Source: Ilyomonas sp965199845 (GTDB lineage: Bacteria > Bacteroidota > Bacteroidia > Chitinophagales > Chitinophagaceae). Taken from it: a stretch of DNA of 64,000 nucleotides. How positions within the stretch are numbered: position 1 is the stretch's first letter; each line of letters starts with the position of its first letter. The notes below the pieces were generated by a model, which saw only the letters and a program-made list of their open reading frames with translations, did no database searches and was not told the origin of the DNA. The DNA lies in assembly GCA_965199845.1 (NCBI GenBank), contig CBDATZ010000008.1, forward strand, positions 16,859 to 80,858, read 5' to 3'. Positions 16,072 to 25,644 of the stretch are shown here, piece after piece. Made by a program: the position numbers and the translations under genes.

Positions 16072-16884
16072 TCATTTTCCCCATTTCCATCGCAAAAAAT
16101 CGGGAAATGCTCTTGCCCAGGTTGCTACATTATGCATACCATCCGGCAGCTCTAAATATTTAATCGCTTCATCACTATAACCTTTCATTTTCAGTTCTTT
16201 TATCAGGTCAAGTGTATCATCTATTGAATCAATTATGCCGTTGTTATTACGATCTGCCAACTCATCCAGATCGCCGCATTCAAAAAAGAAATTTAGCCAT
16301 GAATAATATTCCGAGTTACGTATTTGCGCATGCATAATTCTGTCTGTATCATCATTATAATCTCGTCCGTAACCTTTGCTTCTCCACCATAACGAACCAC
16401 TGAAAATACCAACATTCAAAAACTCGTGTGGATGATTGATAACGATGTCTAACGCGCTCAATGCGCCTAACGAAAAACCGGCAAACGATTTATTTTTAAA
16501 TGAAGAAATGGCGTACGCTTTCTTTATAAACGGAAGCAGTTCCTGCATTACGAATTGTGAATATTGTGCAGCTTTTGCGCCATAGCCCTGGTATTGAAGT
16601 TGCTTTGCTGTGCCGTATTCATTTTTTCTGTCGGTGCCGCAATGAATGCCGATACAAAGCAATGGCTCAATAGACTCGGTAGCGTATAAATTAGAAAGTA
16701 TATTTGCAAAAGGCATTACCGGCAAATCCTGCCCGTCATTAATTAACAATAAACTATTGTTGTTCAAATCAGTTAGCGAAGATGGAAAATAAACATCAAT
16801 AAGCACATCACGGTTTAGATAAACAGAATAAAATGTATCATTTTTTACAGAAACCAAAGACGCCGTTAGCACATCATTCAACAT
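16072..16884 (-). CDS. alpha/beta-hydrolase-fold esterase with an EF-hand-like loop
   Basis: This 270-residue protein belongs to the esterase-D/Fes-like alpha/beta-hydrolase group: nucleophile S138 in GFSLGAL, His251 in DGMHN, and an acid probably D205 in ECGDLDEL. Between the acid region and the His lies DRNNNGIIDSID (211-222), which fits the EF-hand calcium loop at positions 1, 3, 5, 6, 8, 9 and 12. No signal peptide is seen, so it is probably cytoplasmic. It is divergent from the ATP-grasp gene (123 bp apart), an arrangement that suggests shared control and a possible role in releasing or processing the product of the ligases. Confidence 0.8.
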   Translation of the reverse strand: MLNDVLTASLVSVKNDTFYSVYLNRDVLIDVYFPSSLTDLNNNSLLLINDGQDLPVMPFANILSNLYATESIEPLLCIGIHCGTDRKNEYGTAKQLQYQGYGAKAAQYSQFVMQELLPFIKKAYAISSFKNKSFAGFSLGALSALDIVINHPHEFLNVGIFSGSLWWRSKGYGRDYNDDTDRIMHAQIRNSEYYSWLNFFFECGDLDELADRNNNGIIDSIDDTLDLIKELKMKGYSDEAIKYLELPDGMHNVATWARAFPDFLRWKWGK

Positions 16885-16891
16885 AGAAATT

Positions 16892-16899
16892 CAAAAGTA
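16892..16899 (-). promoter_or_regulatory. -7 element before the esterase gene
   Basis: Minus strand TACTTTTG fits TAnnTTTG and lies 7 bp before the start codon, which would make the transcript nearly leaderless. The nearest TTG is 16 nt upstream, slightly short of consensus. Confidence 0.3.
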
Positions 16900-17007
16900 A
16901 CAAAACACGTTCAATCAAATTTGGAGAAAAGTTTATAACAATTCGGGATTTGTTTTATTACTTTGAACCATACCTTTTATCAGTTATTCATTTCTTAAAA
17001 AGAACAC

Positions 17008-17964
17008 ATGAAAAAAATCGGGATTTTATTTGGAAAAGAAAGAAGTTTTCCGGAAGCCTTCATTGAACGCATTAACAGCAAAAATGTAAAAGACATTACT
17101 GCCGAAGCCGTTAAAATAGACAAAGTTGTGCAAGGCGCCGCTACCGAATATGCGGTTATTATTGACCGCATCAGCCAGGACGTTCCGTTTTATCGCGCGT
17201 ATCTTAAAAACGCTGCCATTGCAGGAGCCGCCGTTATCAATAACCCGTTCTGGTGGAGCGCCGACGAGAAGTTTTTTAATAACGCGCTTGCTGTTAATAT
17301 AGAAGTTCCGGTTCCAAAAACAGTTATTCTTCCTTCTTATCAATTGCCCGATGACACGAGTGCAGAAAGCTTTAGCAACCTTGAATATCCAATGGATTGG
17401 GAAGGTATTTTTAGTTATGTAGGTTTTCCGGCATACATGAAACCTTTTGCCGGCGGCGGCTGGAAAAATGTTTACAAACTAAATAATATAGATGAGTTTT
17501 ACGAAAAGCATAAAGAAACTGGCCAGCTTGTAATGTTGTTGCAGGAAGAAATTGTGTTTGACGAATACTACCGTTGTTATTGCATTGGCGGAAAATATGT
17601 TCGCGTGATGCCTTACGAACCTCGCAACCCGCATCATCTGCGTTACGCTGCAGATTTTGCTCCGTCAGAAGAAAGATTGAAATACTTAGAAGATATCGTG
17701 CTTCGCATCAATAAGTTTTTGGGTTATGATTTTAATACAGTTGAATTAGCGCTTCGCGATGGCGTTGCGTATGCTATAGATTTCTGTAATCCGGCGCCGG
17801 ATGCCGAACGTACCAGCGTTGGTGAAGAAAATTTTGAATGGGTGGTTGAAACCGCAGCAAATTTTGCTATCGAAAAAGCAAAAGGCTGGAAAACGGGCAA
17901 AGACAATCTTACCTGGGGGGAATATGTAAAACGCAGCGCTGCAAAAAAGAAACTGTATCCGTAA
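17008..17964 (+). CDS. ATP-grasp family ligase
   Basis: The 318-residue protein has the ATP-grasp layout: K145 and the glycine-rich loop KPFAGGGWKNVYK (145-157), the hinge region LLQEEI (178-183), and the Mg-binding residues E246 (NTVELA), D258 and N261 (IDFCNPAPD). ATP-grasp enzymes join a carboxylate, activated as acyl phosphate, to an amine. The substrate is not recognisable. It is followed by a Uma2-like gene and a YbdK-type ligase on the same strand, so two different carboxylate-amine ligases are encoded together. Confidence 0.85.
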   Translation: MKKIGILFGKERSFPEAFIERINSKNVKDITAEAVKIDKVVQGAATEYAVIIDRISQDVPFYRAYLKNAAIAGAAVINNPFWWSADEKFFNNALAVNIEVPVPKTVILPSYQLPDDTSAESFSNLEYPMDWEGIFSYVGFPAYMKPFAGGGWKNVYKLNNIDEFYEKHKETGQLVMLLQEEIVFDEYYRCYCIGGKYVRVMPYEPRNPHHLRYAADFAPSEERLKYLEDIVLRINKFLGYDFNTVELALRDGVAYAIDFCNPAPDAERTSVGEENFEWVVETAANFAIEKAKGWKTGKDNLTWGEYVKRSAAKKKLYP

Positions 17965-18022
17965 AGTTTATATTGATCCTGATTACAACAAAACGGTTTT
18001 ACATCAATAAGACGCTTCATTT

Positions 18023-18634
18023 ATGTACACACAATATGATGATGACGGTAATATGCAAATGGTTGAAGAACCTTCTGCTGACTACATTTATACCTACGCC
18101 GATTACCTGCAATGGAAGTGGGAAGAACGAATAGAACTTCTGAAAGGCATTATAATGAAGATGTCTGCGCCAAATACGAGACATCAAATAATCAGCGGCA
18201 ATCTTTATTTTAAACTTAGAGGTTTTTTGTTTGAAAATCCTTGTAAAGTATTCATTGCTCCGTTTGATGTTCGTCTTCCCATTCAAAACAAGAAAAAGGA
18301 TAACGAAATCACAACTGTTGTTCAGCCTGATTTATGTGTTGTTTGCGATGAATCGAAAATTGATGAAAGAGGTTGTATTGGTGCGCCGGATATTATGATT
18401 GAAATTTTATCGCCGGGAAACTCAAGAAAGGAATTACAAAATAAATTTGAACTGTACGAAGAAGCCGGCGTTACGGAATATTGGATTGTTGCGCCCGCTG
18501 AAGAATTCATCACAATCTGGTATCTTGAAAACGGGAAATATACCAGAAGCAAGCCTTTTGCTGCAAACCAGGTAATCACAACAAATATTCTTCCCGGACT
18601 GGAAGTAAACACAACAGATATATTTAAACAATAA
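18023..18634 (+). CDS. Uma2 family (DUF820) PD-(D/E)xK-fold protein
   Basis: The 203-residue protein has the Uma2 core: D103 in QPDLCVV, E127 in IMIEILSPG, K141 in LQNKFELYEEAGV and EYWIVAP. These form the PD-(D/E)xK nuclease-fold active site. Uma2 proteins are abundant in some Bacteroidota and Cyanobacteria, and their biological role is not settled. It lies 58 bp after the ATP-grasp gene and 3 bp before the YbdK gene, so it is in the operon, perhaps as a late insertion. No toxin or transposase partner is visible. Confidence 0.85.
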   Translation: MYTQYDDDGNMQMVEEPSADYIYTYADYLQWKWEERIELLKGIIMKMSAPNTRHQIISGNLYFKLRGFLFENPCKVFIAPFDVRLPIQNKKKDNEITTVVQPDLCVVCDESKIDERGCIGAPDIMIEILSPGNSRKELQNKFELYEEAGVTEYWIVAPAEEFITIWYLENGKYTRSKPFAANQVITTNILPGLEVNTTDIFKQ

Positions 18635-18637
18635 CCT

Positions 18638-19747
18638 ATGGCGCATCTTAACTATAAGCACTTTACGCTTGGTGTAGAAGAAGAATACATGGTAATAAAT
18701 CCTGAAACCCGTGAGCTTACCAGCCACGAGCAAAAGATTGTTACCGAAGGTCATAAAGTAATTAAGGATAAAGTAAAAGCGGAAATGCACCAGGCCGTGG
18801 TGGAAGTTGGCACCGATATCTGCGAAAATATTGAAGAAGCATATCGCGATGTGCATACGCTTCGCACAACCATTTCGCAGATAGCCGGCGATTTAGGATT
18901 TTGGGTTGGTGCTTCCGGTACGCATCCGTTCAGCAACTGGCAAAGCCAAATGATAACCGACCACGCTCGTTACAACCAGATTGTAAACGAACTGCAGGAA
19001 GCCGCGCGTAGCAATCTCATTTTTGGCTTGCACGTTCATGTTGGAATGGAAGACCGAAAACTGGCAATTCACATTGCAAACTCGGCGCGTTATTTTTTGC
19101 CGCATGTCTATGCCCTTAGCACCAATTCGCCTTTCTGGGAAGGCAGGCAAACCGGTTATAAATCATTTCGCACAAAAGTTTTCGATAAGTTTCCCCGCAC
19201 CGGCATTCCCGATTATTTCGAGAGCATTGAAGCGTATGATAGTTATGTGAATCTTCTTATCAAAACAAATTGTATTGACAACGCGAAAAAGATTTGGTGG
19301 GATTTACGCGTGCATCCGTTTTTCAATACGGTTGAGTTTCGCATTTGCGATGTGCCGATGACGATTGATGAAACCATTGCTATTGCTGCTTTGTTCCAGG
19401 CAATCTGCGCAAAGCTGTATAAGTTAAAAAGCCAGAACATGAACTTTATGATGTATCAGCGCGCTTTGATAAACGAAAATAAATGGCGTGCCGGGCGTTA
19501 TGGAATTGACGGAACTTTGATTGATTTTGGTAAGGAGCAAGAAATAAATACACGTGTTTTGATTTATGAATTGTTGGATTTTGTTGATGATGTTGTTGAC
19601 CAGTTAGGCAGCCGCAGTGCAATCAATTTTATTCATAAAATGATAGAACAGGGAACTGGTGCCGACAGGCAACTTGCTGTGTATAACAAAAGAAATGAAT
19701 TAAAGGATGTTGTTGATTATGTACACAGTCAGTTTCTGGTTGTATAA
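18638..19747 (+). CDS. carboxylate-amine ligase, YbdK/GCS2 family
   Basis: The 369-residue protein belongs to the glutamate-cysteine ligase 2 (YbdK) family: FTLGVEEEYMVI with E14-E16, GTHPF (94-98), HVHVGMED (132-139) and the NSPFW...TGYKSFR region (163-178). E. coli YbdK has weak glutamate-cysteine ligase activity; the natural reaction in most bacteria is unknown. It ends the ATP-grasp/Uma2/YbdK unit. Co-encoding with an ATP-grasp enzyme and a nearby esterase suggests stepwise formation and cleavage of amide or ester bonds on a small molecule. This is inference from context. Confidence 0.88.
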   Translation: MAHLNYKHFTLGVEEEYMVINPETRELTSHEQKIVTEGHKVIKDKVKAEMHQAVVEVGTDICENIEEAYRDVHTLRTTISQIAGDLGFWVGASGTHPFSNWQSQMITDHARYNQIVNELQEAARSNLIFGLHVHVGMEDRKLAIHIANSARYFLPHVYALSTNSPFWEGRQTGYKSFRTKVFDKFPRTGIPDYFESIEAYDSYVNLLIKTNCIDNAKKIWWDLRVHPFFNTVEFRICDVPMTIDETIAIAALFQAICAKLYKLKSQNMNFMMYQRALINENKWRAGRYGIDGTLIDFGKEQEINTRVLIYELLDFVDDVVDQLGSRSAINFIHKMIEQGTGADRQLAVYNKRNELKDVVDYVHSQFLVV

Positions 19748-19942
19748 GCTTTGTTTGTAAATTTTACGAAATGCCTTACAGGCTCATCATTGCTTGGAAC
19801 GTTGAAGTGAGCATTTTTACTGCCTTGAAACGCAAGATTGACAACAGGTGATGACATGAAATACAAACGCCGGTAACATAAAACTGTATTTTATTTGATA
19901 GGATTCTGAAAATTTCTAAAACGCAAACATCATGTATAAAAC

Positions 19943-19972
19943 AAAAGCCGGGAGAAACTTCTCCCGGCTTTT
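19943..19972 (-). terminator. bidirectional terminator between YbdK and CHU_C genes
   Basis: AAAAGCCGGGAGA pairs with TCTCCCGGCTTTT over 13 bp with a four-base loop, flanked by A and T runs, between convergent genes. Confidence 0.78.
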
Positions 19973-19999
19973 GTTTATTTGCAAATAATCAGAATCAGA

Positions 20000-21407
20000 T
20001 TACCTGATAAGTGTGATTGTGCCTTTCAGATTGTACACTTCACCGGCATCGCACACAGCCTGGATGATATAGACGTAAGTGCCAGTTGGCATATAAGAAT
20101 TATTGTACATGCCATCCCACATAGCTGCTTTATCAAGCGGGCTTACATTATTTCTTTCAAATATTTTGTTGCCATTCCTGTTATAAATTACAAAATGTGT
20201 AATTGTTTTTATACCAAAACCCGCCATACCGAAGTAATCATTTTTGCCATCGCCGTTCGGACTAAATACTTCCGGAATACCAACCAGGCTTTCTTTACAA
20301 ACAACAGTTACCAATACTGTATCTGAGCCTTTACAACCATAATTATCAGTAGCTTCTACGGTGTATTTTGTGCTTTGTCTGGGTCTGCTGAAAGGAGAAG
20401 AACAGCCGGTACAACTTAAATAGGCAGTTGGCGTCCAGCTCCAGCTTGTAATATTATTGCTCGCGTTGGCAGATAATTGTGCAGACGTTCCGGCTGCAAC
20501 TGTTACATTATTAGTGGCATCAACTTCAGGTTTTGCTCTAACAATTACTTCAATATTCGCCGTATCTGTAAAACAACCAAAAACATCAGAACCTACAACC
20601 GTGTATGTTTTGTTCTGCGCAGAATCTGTAGTCGCTGGTGTTGCACTGGTTGTACTATTTAAATCGTCACCATTAATCCAATTGTATTTATCTGTGCCGG
20701 AAGCTGCCAGATTTGCCTTAGTTCCCTCGCAGGCATTCAATGGTGAGGTTACTGAAATTTGCTGTGGTTTGGTTACGGTAACTGTTAGCGTATCTGTATT
20801 TGTACAACCATAACTATCTGTAACTAAGACGGTGTACTTTGTATCATCAGCAGGATATACATAAGGATTTGAAATGGTGGGATTTGAAATGGAAACTGCA
20901 TTTATCCATTGATAGGTTTGACCGTTATGAGCTGTTACCTGAACTGAATCGCCAAGGCAAATTCGCGGTGCAACTGGTGAAACCGCCGCCATCGGGTTGC
21001 CGTGAACATGTAATGTGTGAAAAGCCGTATCATGACAACTTCCTACACTGGTTACAAAATATACATTATCAGTAACTGCTTTTGTATATGTTTTTGCGGC
21101 CGGATTTAAAACTGAGTCCGTACTATTGTCTGAAAAATGCCATAAGTAAATTGCCGACGCAACGGTTGATGTCCCCGTAAATGTTGCCGAACCTCCCACG
21201 CAAATATCTGTCGGTGCTGTGATAGAAGCTTTTGGTGACGGAGAAACAACTGCTGTATTTTTCAACTGTACTTTACAACCCAACGATGATGTGACCGTTA
21301 GCGTTACCGGGTATGTGCCGTAATTTGTATAAGTGAACGGGAAAGATTGTAAAGCTGATGTGTCTTTACTGTTTCCGGTTCCTAAGTTTCGCCATAAAAC
21401 TTTTACT
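20000..21407 (-). CDS. PKD-like repeat protein with gliding-motility CHU_C C-terminal domain, 5' end missing
   Basis: The C-terminus (VFSPNGDGKNDYF to the end, about 90 residues) is the gliding-motility-associated C-terminal domain used as a Type IX secretion signal. Upstream are four to five immunoglobulin/PKD-like repeats of about 85 residues. The frame runs back without any ATG to a stop at about 21408. Its first readable part, VLWRNLGTGNSKD followed by a PKD strand pattern, is the middle of a PKD domain. No signal peptide is present. The first plausible initiator is TTG at 21283, inside a domain. The gene therefore appears to have lost its 5' part, by deletion, frameshift or misassembly. 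Confidence 0.85.
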
Positions 21408-21410
21408 TAA

Positions 21411-22428
21411 TCATTTTTAAACAGGCTCTATTTAACAAAGGCAAATTTTTTCTAAGCGAGTTATTTGTCTGTCAAGAATTTATAATTCTTGTATTGTATT
21501 ATTTATAAATGAGATTTTATCCAATAGAGATAATTGATTTTACCAATTAGCCTTTTTAAAATATAGTAAAACTATAAATAGATGCTTAGGTTAGATCTAA
21601 ATCATCGTTTTTAAATAAATCAATCAGCCTCAAATTCAAAGGTTTATGGTTTTATTCCTATATGATTGTTTATTTTTCAAAATAATATCTCAGTCATTAA
21701 AAGTTTATTTAGCTGAACTTAAAAAACTATAAAAAACAACTTTTTTGTAACCATTTAATATTAAGAAATTAGGATAATTCTATAACAAAGTTGCTTATCA
21801 TATTATCGTATTATATAAAAACGAATAAAGAAATATTCAATATAAAATTATATATGAAAAAGTAAATCTATAAGAGAAACTTGCTATTTGGTGAGAATAA
21901 GGGGGAAAACAGAATTTAAACGCAAAAAAACAGACTCTAAATTATATAAAATGAAGTTTTTAAAATATGAGTAATAAAATGTATGATTTTCTCAAATAAG
22001 AATATCTACATCATTTTTTTGGAATAGTTATTGCCAAGCCGTTGCTGCCAAAATGCCGATTCAAGTTGTTACAAGAATCACCAAAACTTAAATTGAAATT
22101 AAACGACTTAAAGTTTAATTAACCTTAATATGATATGGAGAAAGCGACGTTTTTTAATTTTAAATTTGCACTGAATCCAATTATCATTAATTATTTTAAA
22201 TCAAGTACCTGTGCAGGTGCAAATATCTACGTTTCACAGCCTCTTTGTTGATGTGTCTATAATCAGCGATCAGATTTTACAATGTATAATTTGTAAATCT
22301 TTTATTGAATTGGCTTTTTATGGTTGTGAAATGAAAAACCATAGCTAACAACTGTAGTTATAAAAAGCACTTTTTAAAATTTAGTAACCAATATCAATAG
22401 CGAGAGCTATTTCATCAAACAGTCTTTT
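21411..22428. other. about 1 kb AT-rich gene-free stretch
   Basis: No frame of useful length or family resemblance is seen on either strand. The DNA is very AT-rich. A possible -7 element TAAATTTG is at 22161-22168 but has no clear TTG partner. The stretch separates the decapitated CHU_C gene from the beta-helix protein and may hold the remains of the former's 5' part and the latter's control region. Confidence 0.5.
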
Positions 22429-25152
22429 ATGAAAAAAATTCTTTTACCAGTTTTGCTGCTCCACCTTGCCGTGGCAGTAAACGCAGCAACGTACTATTTC
22501 TCTGCTAAGTCTGGCGATGATTCCAGAACATCTACGCAGGCACAAAATTCTTCTTCGCCCTGGAAGACGATCGGTAAATTGAATTCAATTATGTCAATTT
22601 TAAAACCCGGCGATAATGTTTTATTTAATCGAGATGAAAGTTTTTATGGTGCTATTATCGTAGGTGCCTCAGGAGCAGCTGGTCAGCCAATAACTTTTGG
22701 TGCTTACGGTTCCGGAAACGCACCCACTATTACCGGATTTACGTCGCTCACAAATTGGACAATGTCTCGCTCAAATGTATGGGAGGTCAATTTTTCACCA
22801 GCCATTACAACTTTAAATATGGTTGTAATAAATAAAAATCCACAAAGTAGAGGACGTTGGCCAAATGCGAATGCCACTAATGGTGGTTATTTGAATATTG
22901 ATTCGCATAACGGTCAAAATGAAATAACAAGCAGCCAGCTTCCTTCTTCACCGAACTGGACAGGCGGGGATGTTGTAATCAGAAAAAACCGATGGATATT
23001 AGATAGAAGTGGTATAGGTTATCATGCGCAAACATCTCTTGGATTTAATACTGCATCAGCAAATACAATTAATGATAACTATGGCTTTTTTATTACAAAT
23101 CATACTAATACGCTTGATCAGAACGGCGAATGGTTTTATGATAAAACCCGTGGTAAGTTACAAATGTATTTCGCTTCTAACTCGCCAGCCAAAAATGTTA
23201 AGGCAGGGACTATTGAAACGTTGGTTACAATAAGTTTTAGAAATTTTATCACATTCAGTAATTTAAATTTTACCGGTGCCAACTCTTATGCTTTTGACTT
23301 GACCAATTCCAACAACATTACGATTGATAATTGCACGATTAATTTTACAGGCATTGATGGTGTAAGAGCCTTAAGCTCTGCATATTTTACTTTCAAAAAC
23401 TCAACGGTAAGCAACACAAATAATAACGCTCTTAATCTGTATTGGTATTGCAACAATGCTTTAATTACAGATAATACTTTTCAAAATACCGGAACGCGTG
23501 CCGGCATGGGTCAAAATGGGGTTGGGGCAATTAATTATCTGGCAATCTTTATAGTTGGAAACAATAATCTGATTCAATATAATAATGTATTGAATACAGG
23601 TTATGATGGTATTCATATCGAAGGTGATTATGATGTTGTAAAAAATAACTTTGTAAATAATTTTTGTTATGTGTTAGATGATGGCGGTGGCATTTATACC
23701 GGGCAAGGTTTAGGTGATAATACAGTTTATAACAGTAAGACGATTCAGGATAACATCGTAATGAATGGGATTGGTGCTCCAAATGGAACGAGCAACCATT
23801 CGTATCTTGCAACACAAGGTATTTATTTGGACGATAATACAAATCATGTAACGGTAACAGGCAATACGACAGCTAACTGTGCCGAGGCAGGTATCTTTAA
23901 CCATAACGCTACTTATACCAATATTACAAACAATACGATGTATAATAATGGTGAAGAGCAGTTTTTAGGCGTGCGTGTAACAAATCCGGCAAGTAATGTT
24001 ACACTTACAGGTAATATTATGTTCGCAAAAACAGCTACTCAATTTGCCAGTAGAATAGAAAGTTATTCAGGCTCTAACAATCTAGCTCAGTTTGGTATCT
24101 TTAATAACAATTATTATTGCCGCCCGATAGATAATAATTATATCTTTTACGATATGTATCAGTCGGGTGGCACCTCTTATACTTCTTATGAAAATCTGGA
24201 TAGCTGGAAAGCTAAATTTGGTTTCGATGCTAATTCTAAAGGTGCACCAGCCACGATACCTTCTTTTACTTATACCGCAGCCAGTGGTGTAAATAAATAT
24301 ACCAATGGTACTTATAGTCAGAATGTAAATGATGTTAACGGATGGTCTCCGACGAATGATTTAGCTGCAACATGGAATTCAGGTAAATTAGATGGTGGCA
24401 CCTTGCAGGTTTCTGCAAAGTCTTATTCCTCTAACAATGGTTTTTACCTTGATATGCCAATTGGCACAGTAACGGCAGGAAAAGGCTATTTGTTAACTTT
24501 TAGTTTACAGGGAGCTTCTAGCACAACCAGACCAATGCAAGTATATTTAAGAAAGCATGATGCACCAAACACAGCGCTTACTCAAATTGAGCAAGTTCCG
24601 GTTCAAGGTTCACGTAATAATTTCCAATTTGGCTTTGTTCCTTCTATCGGCGACAATTCATCTTCTGTTATGTTATCCGTTGTTCAGCCTAATGCAATGT
24701 TATGGGTAGATAATGTTACTTTACAAGAAGCAACTGTTAAACCCACAAATCTGGATGATTATATAGTATTCCAGTATAATGCTTCTAAAACAGCGAAGAC
24801 CGTATCTTTAAGTGGTACATATTACGATGCTAAAGGAGCCACTTACAGTGGCAGTGTAACGCTCCAACCTTATGCATCAGTTGTTTTGTTCAAACAAGGA
24901 CCTGCACAATTTAAAACAAGCACTGAAGAAACATCATTGCAAGCTATTAACTTACAAGGCAACCTTACAAATTCAGCAGCTGCTGCTACAAGTTCAGCAT
25001 CTGCTAATTTAAACTGGTCAGTTGATAATCAGAATAAAAATGTAACTTCTTATGAAGTAGAAAGATCTTCCGATGCAATTAACTTTATAACAGTTGGTAA
25101 AACATCTGTAAAGAACATCAGCCAATACAACTTCTCTGACTTATCAGTTTAG
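22429..25152 (+). CDS. secreted right-handed beta-helix protein (polysaccharide lyase-like), C-terminus frameshifted
   Basis: A signal peptide (cleavage after VNAA, about residue 20) precedes an N-terminal segment typical of pectate-lyase-like proteins (KSGDDSRTS, then SPWKTIGKLN). Parallel beta-helix repeats rich in N, T and I follow (about 250-560), then a carbohydrate-binding-like beta-sandwich (about 640-780) and a fibronectin-like start (LNWSVDNQNKNVTSYEVERS). The substrate is unknown, and I see no unambiguous catalytic triad. As read it ends at 907 residues, but the natural continuation lies in the next frame (25112-25510). It is probably exported by the Type IX system if the frame is restored. 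It stands alone between an AT-rich gap and a terminator. Confidence 0.82.
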   Translation: MKKILLPVLLLHLAVAVNAATYYFSAKSGDDSRTSTQAQNSSSPWKTIGKLNSIMSILKPGDNVLFNRDESFYGAIIVGASGAAGQPITFGAYGSGNAPTITGFTSLTNWTMSRSNVWEVNFSPAITTLNMVVINKNPQSRGRWPNANATNGGYLNIDSHNGQNEITSSQLPSSPNWTGGDVVIRKNRWILDRSGIGYHAQTSLGFNTASANTINDNYGFFITNHTNTLDQNGEWFYDKTRGKLQMYFASNSPAKNVKAGTIETLVTISFRNFITFSNLNFTGANSYAFDLTNSNNITIDNCTINFTGIDGVRALSSAYFTFKNSTVSNTNNNALNLYWYCNNALITDNTFQNTGTRAGMGQNGVGAINYLAIFIVGNNNLIQYNNVLNTGYDGIHIEGDYDVVKNNFVNNFCYVLDDGGGIYTGQGLGDNTVYNSKTIQDNIVMNGIGAPNGTSNHSYLATQGIYLDDNTNHVTVTGNTTANCAEAGIFNHNATYTNITNNTMYNNGEEQFLGVRVTNPASNVTLTGNIMFAKTATQFASRIESYSGSNNLAQFGIFNNNYYCRPIDNNYIFYDMYQSGGTSYTSYENLDSWKAKFGFDANSKGAPATIPSFTYTAASGVNKYTNGTYSQNVNDVNGWSPTNDLAATWNSGKLDGGTLQVSAKSYSSNNGFYLDMPIGTVTAGKGYLLTFSLQGASSTTRPMQVYLRKHDAPNTALTQIEQVPVQGSRNNFQFGFVPSIGDNSSSVMLSVVQPNAMLWVDNVTLQEATVKPTNLDDYIVFQYNASKTAKTVSLSGTYYDAKGATYSGSVTLQPYASVVLFKQGPAQFKTSTEETSLQAINLQGNLTNSAAAATSSASANLNWSVDNQNKNVTSYEVERSSDAINFITVGKTSVKNISQYNFSDLSV

Positions 25153-25510
25153 CGATGCACAACCGGTAGGTGGTAAGAATTATTATCGTATTAAGCAATA
25201 CGATGATAATGGCAGATTTGTTTACAGCAAAACTGTTGTCGTAAACAATATCAGTTTTAGAGTAAATCCAAATCCGGCGCGCGATGTTATTCATATTCTT
25301 TTTGATCAGCCGGTAAGTGCTGCTGATCATATAGGAAAAGATATGGTGATTCGTAATCCGGCAGGAACATTTACTAAACAAATACCGTTAGTTGTAACTG
25401 ATAATATGAATAAAGTGGATGTAAATGTATCTACTTTACAGCCAGGTTTATATATGGTAAGTATTACGGCTGATGGACAAACATTTAATAAAACATTCCT
25501 GAAACAATAA
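25112..25510 (+). pseudogene. out-of-frame Type IX sorting domain of the preceding gene
   Basis: In the +1 frame the text reads TSANTTSLTYQFSDAQPVGG, NYYRIKQYDDNGRF, then FRVNPNPARDVIHI and ends LYMVSITADGQTFNKTFLKQ. This is a standard T9SS type A sorting domain with the NPNP motif. Removing one A from AAGAACATC (25111-25119) joins it to the upstream protein as SVKTSANTT and gives about 1026 residues. Confidence 0.85.
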
Positions 25511-25526
25511 AGTACTTTAAAAAAAT

Positions 25527-25561
25527 AAAAGCCGGCAAATCATTATGATTTGCCGGCTTTT
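25527..25561 (+). terminator. bidirectional terminator at the end of the polysaccharide locus
   Basis: AAAAGCCGGCAAATCA pairs with its complement over 16 bp with a three-base loop, flanked by A- and T-runs, between the convergent beta-helix and WecG/TagA genes. Confidence 0.82.
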
Positions 25562-25644
25562 ATTTTTTTAAATAATACGATTTAATGAATATATAAACAA
25601 AGGAAAATGTAGCCGGCTCAATTTTACAAGCCACAATATTTACT

